A DNA stretch of 6,492 nt. Source: Bacillaceae bacterium. GTDB lineage: Bacteria > Bacillota > Bacilli > Bacillales > Amphibacillaceae. This document shows positions 1 through 6,492 of this stretch, piece after piece (the first letter of the stretch is position 1; each line of letters starts with the position of its first letter). The stretch covers positions 1 to 6,492 of the forward strand of contig JASLIE010000031.1 of the NCBI GenBank assembly GCA_030152985.1. The letters are read 5' to 3'. The position numbers and the translations under genes were made by a program. Below the pieces are notes generated by a model, which was not told the DNA's origin, did no database searches, and worked only from the letters and a program-made list of their open reading frames with translations.

Positions 1-807
<807 letters not shown>

Positions 808-812
808 ACGCT

Positions 813-820
813 TCACTTCC
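813..820 (-). promoter_or_regulatory. Ribosome-binding site deciding the rnmV start
   Basis: On the minus strand this reads GGAAGTGA, one mismatch from the ideal GGAGGTGA, and ends 5 bp before the GTG at 807. The alternative GTG at 816 lies within this site, which argues for the shorter protein. Confidence 0.5.
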
Positions 821-829
821 TCTTCTTAC

Positions 830-838
830 ATTGTACCA
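830..838 (-). promoter_or_regulatory. Candidate extended -10 promoter for rnmV-rsmA
   Basis: The minus strand reads TGG-TACAAT, an extended -10 element (TGn plus a hexamer 5/6 to TATAAT). No recognisable -35 lies upstream, since that space is occupied by the yabE terminator hairpin; an extended -10 can work without one. The predicted start near 823 would give a leader of roughly 16 bases. The element starts exactly where the terminator's T-tract ends, so rnmV-rsmA could be expressed independently of yabE. This is inferred from sequence only. Confidence 0.35.
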
Positions 839-884
839 AAAAAAGAAATACACCTGCTACATTTATGTAACAGGCGTATTTCTT
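838..884 (-). terminator. Rho-independent terminator after yabE
   Basis: Read on the minus strand, 884-866 and 861-843 form a 19-bp stem (including two G-U wobbles that appear as mismatches on the plus strand) around a 4-base loop, followed by a run of seven T ending at 838. The outer stem arm is AAGAAATAC / GTATTTCTT. The yabE stop codon lies at the base of the hairpin. Because the gene order continues with rnmV, this hairpin either separates two transcripts or reduces readthrough. Confidence 0.85.
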
Positions 885-2070
885 ATTTAATTACTTTTAC
901 CGTCACCGTCCGGCGACCAAATTTATAGGCTGCATCTTTTGTTGGGTGAAGTAAGTCAATACGATTTCCTTTAATATCGCCACCTGTATCACCCGCAATT
1001 GCCTCACCATAGCCCGATACCCAGACACGTGAACCAAGTGGGATAACATTTGGATCTACTGCAACGACTTTCATATTTGGATTTGAACGAATGTTAATTC
1101 CACCTGCTGTAATACCTGAACACCCATTACAATAAGGTGTATAAGCTGTTGCTTCCATTGTATAAGTCTTACCGCCTTTTGGCGCACTTGTACTTGCTTG
1201 TTTGCTTTGACTGACTTTGGTTCCAACTTTTACAACTTGCTTTTTCGCTTTCTCAAGGACACGTTCTTCTTGTAGTTTACGTGTTTTTTCTTCACCGTTT
1301 TCATAAACTACTTTATATGTTTTTGAAACGACCCCTTGCTGTCCCTGAGTGACTACTTTCTTCTTGCCTTTTTCTAAACTACTATCTTTTTTCTCTTCAA
1401 CTTCAAAAGGAATCTCTTCCTCTACAATATCAGTTTCTACATCAACTTTAATGACTTCAATCTTTTGATTATCTTGTAACTCTGAAGTTAATTTAGGTTT
1501 AACCTTATCTCCTTTATTAACTGTCAGTTGTTCTGATAAAAGTAAGTCTTCTACTGTTTTTGCTGTCGATTTGATTTTCTTTTCTTCACCATGATGATTT
1601 ACGACTACATCCTTAGCCGAAATAATATTAATCACTAAGTCATCTTCTAACTGTTCATGAAACTGATGCGAAAGTTCATCATACTCATTATAATGAATTT
1701 CTTCATTTGCAAAAAGTTCACCAACTGTTTCTTTTGTGGTTGAATATTTTGTATCCTCACCATCTCTTATCACAACAACATCCTTACTTGCTGCATGAGT
1801 AATTTCCATTCCATCTTCAAGCTCTGTATCCTCTTTTGGAAGTACTTCATCTTCTTCCTTTAATTCAATACCAAGCTCCTCAAAAACTTCACCAACTGTT
1901 TCTTTGTCTGTCTTAATTATATGTTCTTCACCCTCAGTTAAGACGGTGACTTCTGGTTTTAATGTATCTGTGACGCCCCAAACCGAAAACATTCCAACGA
2001 TTAGCGCACTAAAAATCGAATAACCTGATTTTGTTTTTAATGCGAGCAAAGGCATTAATAAATTTTTCAT
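883..2070 (-). CDS. yabE: YabE-like cell-wall protein: DUF348 repeats, G5 domain, 3D domain
   Basis: This 395-residue protein is a probable extracytoplasmic peptidoglycan-active enzyme related to B. subtilis YabE/YocH and, in its DUF348-G5 part, to actinobacterial RpfB. In order: a basic N-terminus and hydrophobic segment (about 17-34, signal peptide or membrane anchor; no clear AxA cleavage site); three DUF348 repeats (about 40-80, 97-137, 154-194); a lysine/glutamate-rich G5 domain (about 207-285); a Ser/Lys linker; and a C-terminal 3D domain (about 303-395). The 3D domain keeps its aspartates in AVDP (339), AGDTGG (361) and RIDL (372), a double-psi beta-barrel related to MltA-type lytic transglycosylases. 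The start at 2070 is preceded by GAGGAGG with 9 bp spacing. A longer frame would start at 2100, inside the proposed -10 box, so it is unlikely. YabE of B. subtilis is about 437 residues. The gene is flanked by terminators and probably monocistronic. The true substrate bond is not shown by sequence. Confidence 0.9.
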   Translation of the reverse strand: MKNLLMPLLALKTKSGYSIFSALIVGMFSVWGVTDTLKPEVTVLTEGEEHIIKTDKETVGEVFEELGIELKEEDEVLPKEDTELEDGMEITHAASKDVVVIRDGEDTKYSTTKETVGELFANEEIHYNEYDELSHQFHEQLEDDLVINIISAKDVVVNHHGEEKKIKSTAKTVEDLLLSEQLTVNKGDKVKPKLTSELQDNQKIEVIKVDVETDIVEEEIPFEVEEKKDSSLEKGKKKVVTQGQQGVVSKTYKVVYENGEEKTRKLQEERVLEKAKKQVVKVGTKVSQSKQASTSAPKGGKTYTMEATAYTPYCNGCSGITAGGINIRSNPNMKVVAVDPNVIPLGSRVWVSGYGEAIAGDTGGDIKGNRIDLLHPTKDAAYKFGRRTVTVKVIK

Positions 2071-2079
2071 TAATAAATT

Positions 2080-2086
2080 CCTCCTC
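2080..2086 (-). promoter_or_regulatory. Ribosome-binding site deciding the yabE start
   Basis: The minus strand reads GAGGAGG, 9 bp before the ATG at 2070. The upstream in-frame ATGs at 2100 and 2097 have no such site, and this sequence would lie within their coding region. Confidence 0.75.
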
Positions 2087-2098
2087 ATTCCGTACATC

Positions 2099-2128
2099 AT
2101 TGTATATAAGGAGTCATAAGATAGTCAA
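2099..2128 (-). promoter_or_regulatory. Candidate sigma-A promoter of yabE
   Basis: On the minus strand a -35 box TTGACT (2128-2123, 5/6) is followed after 18 bp by TACAAT (2104-2099, 5/6). The overlapping TATACA gives a 16-bp alternative. The predicted start is near 2092, leaving a short leader of about 22 bases that contains the yabE ribosome-binding site. It lies downstream of the tatD terminator and of the WalR-like repeats. Confidence 0.5.
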
Positions 2129-2138
2129 AAACAATCTG

Positions 2139-2166
2139 GTTACGGTTTCTTTACAATTACATTACA
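2139..2166 (-). promoter_or_regulatory. WalR (YycF)-like direct-repeat box upstream of yabE
   Basis: On the minus strand two half-sites, TGTAAT (2166-2161) and TGTAAA (2155-2150), are separated by exactly 5 bp and fit the WalR consensus TGTWAH-N5-TGTWAH without mismatch. A third half-site, CGTAAC (2144-2139), follows at the same 11-bp period with one mismatch. The array ends about 10 bp upstream of the proposed -35 box, on the same face of the helix throughout, as expected for an activator. WalRK controls cell-wall hydrolase genes in Bacillus, including the 3D-domain gene yocH, so control of yabE makes biological sense. Binding itself is inferred. Confidence 0.5.
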
Positions 2167-2169
2167 TAA

Positions 2170-2207
2170 AATATAAAGCCTACAAACATTGGTTTGTAGG
2201 CTTTTTT
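2170..2207 (-). terminator. Rho-independent terminator after tatD
   Basis: A perfect 13-bp stem (2175-2187 with 2192-2204) encloses a 4-base loop; the arms contain GCCTACAAAC and GTTTGTAGGC. On the minus strand it begins about 11 bp after the tatD stop codon and is followed by a T-rich tail interrupted by A. The plus strand has a cleaner run of six T, so it could also stop transcripts coming from the left. Confidence 0.85.
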
Positions 2208-2214
2208 AACTTTG

Positions 2215-2985
2215 TTATTTAGCTATTCTAAACAACTTTTTTGCATTTTCTCTTGTTTTTTCAACAATCTCATCGTATGAAATACCTTTTAAATTAGCTA
2301 TTTCTTTGGCAACTAAAGTAACTAGTTCAGGTTCATTACGTTTTCCTCTATGAGGATGTGGTGCAAGATAAGGTGCATCTGTCTCAATTAACAAGCGATC
2401 AAGCGGAATATGTTTAGCGACTTCTTTAACTTCGTGAGCATTTTTAAATGTGACAGGCCCTGCCAGTGAAATATAAAAATTCATAGCTAAGTAATCATCT
2501 AAGTGCGCAAGTGGACTGCTATAGCAATGCATAATTCCACCGACTTGGCTTGCATCTTCAGTTTTTAAAATTTCTAAGACATCGTCGTCTGACTTCCGGT
2601 TATGAATAATAATTGGTAGATTAACTTCTTTAGCAAGGGCAATTTGTTGTTTAAAAACATCTTTTTGGATGCTTTTAGCTGATCTATCCCAGTGATAATC
2701 AAGTCCCATCTCTCCTAAAGCAACAACTTTTGGATGCTCACTCAAGGCTTTTAATCTCGCCAATTTACTTGCATCAAAATCCTTTGCATCAACTGGGTGC
2801 CAACCAACTGAAGCATAGATATCTGGATCACTCTCAGCTATTTCAATCGCTAAATCGATTGTCTCATCATCAAAACCAACGACATTCATATAACGCACAT
2901 TTGCTTTTCTTGCCCGTTTAATCACAGCTTCACGATCTTCTATGAATTGGCTTGCATTTAAATGTACATGTGTGTCAAATAACAT
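2215..2985 (-). CDS. tatD: TatD-family metal-dependent DNase/hydrolase (YabD type)
   Basis: The product is a cytoplasmic TIM-barrel hydrolase of the amidohydrolase superfamily; characterised TatD proteins act as metal-dependent 3'-5' DNases, although the physiological substrate in Bacillus is uncertain. The metal ligands are all visible: His6 and His8 in FDTHVH, Glu92 in GEMGLDYHWD, His128 in IIIHNR, His153 in IMHCYS and Asp203 in IETDAPY. The C-terminal PHPHRGKRNEP segment is typical. I placed the start at the ATG at 2985, giving 256 residues against 255 in B. subtilis YabD, both beginning MLFDTH. AAGGA lies 9 bp upstream. The longer frame from 3021 would add 12 residues overlapping the end of metS, with no family support. 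The gene follows metS by 16 bp and is probably co-transcribed with it; a terminator follows directly. Confidence 0.95.
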   Translation of the reverse strand: MLFDTHVHLNASQFIEDREAVIKRARKANVRYMNVVGFDDETIDLAIEIAESDPDIYASVGWHPVDAKDFDASKLARLKALSEHPKVVALGEMGLDYHWDRSAKSIQKDVFKQQIALAKEVNLPIIIHNRKSDDDVLEILKTEDASQVGGIMHCYSSPLAHLDDYLAMNFYISLAGPVTFKNAHEVKEVAKHIPLDRLLIETDAPYLAPHPHRGKRNEPELVTLVAKEIANLKGISYDEIVEKTRENAKKLFRIAK

Positions 2986-3001
2986 TTGCTCATATCCTTT
3001 T

Positions 3002-4936
<1,935 letters not shown>

Positions 4937-5044
4937 TTAATTAGCTCCTCTGTTAAGTTTCACTTATAAATCTATACCTTCTATTGTAACGATTTTTTCA
5001 CTTTTTATCCATTATATTATTTTTCAAGGGGAAATATTACCCTT

Positions 5045-5072
5045 ATTTTATAAGCTTACGATATAATGACAA
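5045..5072 (-). promoter_or_regulatory. Candidate promoter of metS-tatD
   Basis: On the minus strand TTGTCA (5072-5067, 5/6 to TTGACA) is followed after 16 bp by TAAAAT (5050-5045, 5/6 to TATAAT). The start would be near 5038, giving a leader of about 100 bases before metS. A weaker alternative nearer the gene is TGGATA (5011-5006) with TACAAT (4988-4983), 17 bp apart. In such AT-rich DNA both could be chance matches. Confidence 0.35.
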
Positions 5073-5170
5073 TAACTAGTCCTATTATTAGTTTTTTTCA
5101 CATCTTATTTGTCTTTTATCGATACAATTTTTCTATAATTAAAATATGCAAAATTGTCTTCATATATTTA

Positions 5171-5199
5171 TTGACACTTGAGGGAATCGTTGCTAATAT
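5171..5199 (+). promoter_or_regulatory. Candidate distal abrB promoter (extended -10)
   Basis: A consensus -35 TTGACA (5171-5176) is followed after exactly 17 bp by TAATAT (5194-5199), preceded by TGC, which makes an extended -10. The start would be near 5206, about 120 bases before the abrB ATG. It is the best sigma-A-like match in the intergenic region. B. subtilis abrB also has two promoters, so a distal one is plausible. Confidence 0.5.
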
Positions 5200-5245
5200 A
5201 GTATCATAAAATGTTCTCACTAGGTATAACTTTTCTTTATACAGT

Positions 5246-5268
5246 AGTCTTGACAGGAGTCTTGACAG
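5246..5268 (+). repeat. Tandem 11-bp direct repeat in the abrB promoter
   Basis: AGTCTTGACAG occurs identically at 5246-5256 and 5258-5268, a period of 12 bp. A third, partial copy (GACAG) follows at 5275-5279. Each full copy contains a consensus TTGACA, so the duplication also duplicates a -35 box. It may arise from slippage or serve as a regulator site. Confidence 0.7.
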
Positions 5269-5289
5269 TAAATAGACAGTAGGTATACC
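5262..5289 (+). promoter_or_regulatory. Candidate proximal abrB promoter
   Basis: The second TTGACA (5262-5267) is followed after 16 bp by TATACC (5284-5289, 4/6). The first TTGACA (5250-5255) has TAGACA 17 bp downstream (5273-5278), a poorer -10. A start near 5296 would exclude the in-frame ATG at 5291 from the message, agreeing with the abrB start at 5327. The -10 lies inside the palindrome at 5280-5291. Confidence 0.4.
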
Positions 5290-5291
5290 TA
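5280..5291. promoter_or_regulatory. Perfect 12-bp palindrome over the proximal abrB -10
   Basis: TAGGTATACCTA is its own reverse complement and covers the proposed -10 hexamer, a position where a bound dimer would block RNA polymerase. Its left part TAGGTATA recurs at 5221-5228, 59 bp upstream. I do not recognise the cognate regulator. AbrB itself does not bind a simple palindrome of this kind, and it does not resemble a Spo0A box. Confidence 0.35.
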
Positions 5292-5326
5292 TGGAAAATT
5301 TTAAGTTTGGGAAGGAGTCTTTAATT

Positions 5327-5605
5327 ATGAAGTCTACAGGTATGGTTCGTAAAGTTGATGAATTAGGTCGCGTCGTGATTCCAATCGAATTAAGACGTTC
5401 ACTCAATATAAATGAAAAAGATGCAATCGAAATTTATGTTGATGATGACAAAATTATTTTAAAAAAATATGTCCCTAATATGTCATGTCACATTACGGGT
5501 GAAAGCACAGACGATAACATTGCACTTGCTAACGGCAAACTTGTCTTAAGCCCGAATGGTGCACAAGAACTCGTAAACGAAATTAAAAAACAATTTAATC
5601 TTTAA
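5327..5605 (+). CDS. abrB: Transition-state regulator AbrB
   Basis: AbrB is a small DNA-binding protein that in Bacillus represses post-exponential genes (antibiotics, biofilm, competence, sporulation) during growth. In this 92-residue protein, the N-terminal swapped-hairpin AbrB/SpoVT domain (about 1-50) contains DELGRVVIPIELRR. The arginines used for DNA contact in B. subtilis (8, 15, 23 and 24) are all present. The C-terminal multimerisation region includes Cys54 in NMSCHITG and KLVLSPNGAQEL. The N-terminal half is nearly identical to B. subtilis AbrB (96 residues with its extra start). The ATG at 5327 has AAGGAG 9 bp upstream and begins MKSTGMVRKV, like the family; an in-frame ATG at 5291 has no ribosome-binding site and overlaps the promoter. 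It is the only plus-strand gene, convergent with rsmI and divergent from metS, as in B. subtilis. I see no clear Spo0A box (TGNCGAA) upstream. Confidence 0.97.
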   Translation: MKSTGMVRKVDELGRVVIPIELRRSLNINEKDAIEIYVDDDKIILKKYVPNMSCHITGESTDDNIALANGKLVLSPNGAQELVNEIKKQFNL

Positions 5606-5647
5606 GCTAAAAAAAACAAACACTGAGTGTTTGTTTTTTTTAGTTTA
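5603..5647. terminator. Bidirectional terminator between abrB and rsmI
   Basis: A central stem of 15 bp (5609-5623 with 5627-5641) around a 3-base loop has a GC-containing top (CAAACAC / GTGTTTG) and A8/T8 arms, so either strand yields a hairpin followed by a T-run. Pairing can extend outward to 5603/5647 with one G-T wobble. The stop codons of both genes lie within the extended stem: abrB's at 5603-5605 and rsmI's at 5640-5642. Confidence 0.9.
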
Positions 5648-6492
5648 CATGTAACTTTTGATACACATCTCGACGTGAAATACCACGGTCTAAACTCACT
5701 TTTTTCATCGCTTCTTTATGACTGTATTCTTTTTTTTCATAATAGGCGACATGTGCTTGAATAGACATTTCCTTCCACCAATCATTAGCCGCTTCTTCTT
5801 CATCATTCCCTTCAATAACTAAACAACATTCACCTTTAACTTCTTTTTGATTTAACTCCTGTAAAACATCACTGATTTGTCCACGAAGATAGGTTTCATG
5901 AAGTTTAGTCAACTCACGTGCTAAACTTATTTTTCGATCACCAAATGACACTTGAATTTCCTTTAAAGTTTCTTTAATCCGGTAGGGTGATTCGTAGATA
6001 ATCAATGTCGATTGGATTTTCTTTAGTCGAAGTAACTCAGCCTGTTTTTCTTTCTTTTTTCGAGGTAAAAATCCATAAAAGGTAAATTCTGTCATCGGAA
6101 GTCCTGAACTGACTAAGGCAACAAGGCCAGCATTTGCACCTGGTAAGGTGATGACAGCTATTTCTTTATCTAAGGCTTTTTCAATTAAATCAAAACCTGG
6201 ATCTGAAATTCCTGGCATTCCTGCATCACTCACCAAAGCAATATCAGTTCCTTCCTTTAATTGACTAAGCAAATTTTCCTCTTTTTTCAGGTTTGTATGT
6301 TCATGATAACTGGTTAATTTTGTTTTAATATTAAAATGGTTTAATAATCGCATCGTATGACGCGTATCTTCAGCAGCTATTAAATCAACCTCTTCTAAAG
6401 TCTTTAGAGCTCGCACCGTCATATCATCTAGATTACCTATCGGAGTCGGAACGATATATAACTTTCCATACTCACTTTCTGCGTAACTTTTT
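5640..6492 (-). CDS. rsmI: 16S rRNA (cytidine1402-2'-O)-methyltransferase, 5' end missing
   Basis: RsmI (yabC in the B. subtilis region, E. coli YraL family) adds the 2'-O-methyl group to C1402 in the 16S rRNA decoding centre using SAM. The reading frame is open to the right edge and contains 283 codons. The first residues in view lead into GKLYIVPTPIGNLDDM, the conserved N-terminal SAM-pocket motif, so the internal ATG at 6422 is not the start. No ATG, GTG or TTG lies in frame between 6423 and the edge; probably only a few codons are missing. Other tetrapyrrole-methylase-fold motifs, numbered from the first residue in view, are AEDTR (about 40-44), SYHEH, SDAGMPGISDPG (88-99), PGANA (117-121), YESPYR and ARELTKLHE. 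A C-terminal region with SHKEAMKKVS and ISRRDVYQ resembles the small helical domain common in the family. The gene ends inside the shared terminator. Confidence 0.96.
   Translation of the reverse strand, partial: KSYAESEYGKLYIVPTPIGNLDDMTVRALKTLEEVDLIAAEDTRHTMRLLNHFNIKTKLTSYHEHTNLKKEENLLSQLKEGTDIALVSDAGMPGISDPGFDLIEKALDKEIAVITLPGANAGLVALVSSGLPMTEFTFYGFLPRKKKEKQAELLRLKKIQSTLIIYESPYRIKETLKEIQVSFGDRKISLARELTKLHETYLRGQISDVLQELNQKEVKGECCLVIEGNDEEEAANDWWKEMSIQAHVAYYEKKEYSHKEAMKKVSLDRGISRRDVYQKLHVN

Larger units (their letters stand above)
4937..5326. other. Divergent metS-abrB intergenic region
   Basis: This AT-rich stretch of 390 bp has no credible gene; the longest frame here runs antisense into abrB and has no ribosome-binding site or family resemblance. 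It holds candidate promoters for metS and abrB, a tandem repeat and a palindrome, listed separately. I see no T-box element (no AGGGTGGNACCGCG-type sequence on the metS strand), no SAM riboswitch motif and no strong terminator. Confidence 0.7.

Noticed and set aside
866..910. Possible ECF-sigma promoter for an antisense RNA to yabE, as known in B. subtilis (TGTAAC at 866-871, CGTC at 901 and 907)
   Set aside because: The spacing between the two elements is 29 bp or more, against about 16-17 bp for ECF promoters, and TGTAAC is part of the terminator hairpin.
2071..2100. Longer YabE N-terminus starting at the ATG at 2100
   Set aside because: That ATG overlaps the proposed -10 box and would translate through the strong GAGGAGG site serving the ATG at 2070.
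5026..5045. Inverted repeat AAGGG...CCCTT in the metS leader
   Set aside because: Only five pairs around a long AT loop; not convincing as a terminator or operator without conservation.
5071..5098. Possible plus-strand terminator: weak inverted repeat followed by seven T
   Set aside because: The stem would be only 4-5 A/T-rich pairs around a large loop, and no plus-strand gene ends upstream of it.
5116..5406. A 96-codon minus-strand frame across the abrB promoter and 5' end
   Set aside because: It is antisense to the conserved abrB start, has no ribosome-binding site, resembles no family I know, and covers clear promoter elements.

Overview
The window is an ordinary, well-conserved piece of a low-GC Firmicutes chromosome. 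It most likely comes from the order Bacillales, probably Bacillaceae or a close relative; the genus cannot be resolved by eye. The evidence is a gene order that matches, on the opposite strand, the Bacillus subtilis block yabC(rsmI)-abrB-metS-yabD-yabE-rnmV-ksgA(rsmA), including the characteristic reversed abrB between rsmI and metS. The DNA is AT-rich, Shine-Dalgarno sites are strong, and no insertion sequence, CRISPR array, tRNA, rRNA or phage gene is visible.

Layout from right to left, the direction in which six of the seven genes are read. (1) 5640-6492, minus: rsmI, 16S rRNA C1402 2'-O-methyltransferase; its 5' end lies outside the window. (2) 5603-5647: a hairpin terminator shared by convergent rsmI and abrB. 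(3) 5327-5605, plus: abrB, the transition-state regulator. (4) 4937-5326: a 390-bp divergent intergenic region with candidate promoters for abrB (two) and metS (one), a tandem 11-bp repeat and a perfect 12-bp palindrome. (5) 3002-4936, minus: metS, methionyl-tRNA synthetase, followed 16 bp later by tatD (2215-2985), a TatD-type metal-dependent DNase/hydrolase, then a perfect-stem terminator. (6) 883-2070, minus: yabE-like secreted or membrane-anchored cell-wall protein with DUF348 repeats, a G5 domain and a 3D domain. It has its own sigma-A-like promoter and an upstream array of direct-repeat half-sites fitting the WalR (YycF) box. (7) A strong terminator, then rnmV (ribonuclease M5, 5S rRNA maturation) overlapping rsmA/ksgA (16S rRNA A1518/A1519 dimethyltransferase), which runs off the left edge.

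The genes form a translation and rRNA-maturation neighbourhood (rsmI, metS, rnmV, rsmA) that also carries a cell-wall remodelling gene (yabE) and a global regulator (abrB). Several starts are placed downstream of the longest possible ORF (abrB, tatD, yabE, rnmV) because of Shine-Dalgarno position, promoter position or family alignment; rsmI is extended upstream beyond its internal Met.

I found no new biological system here. The most interesting signals are regulatory: the WalR-like repeat array in front of yabE, the repeat/palindrome cluster in the abrB promoter, and an extended -10 element placed directly after the yabE terminator.
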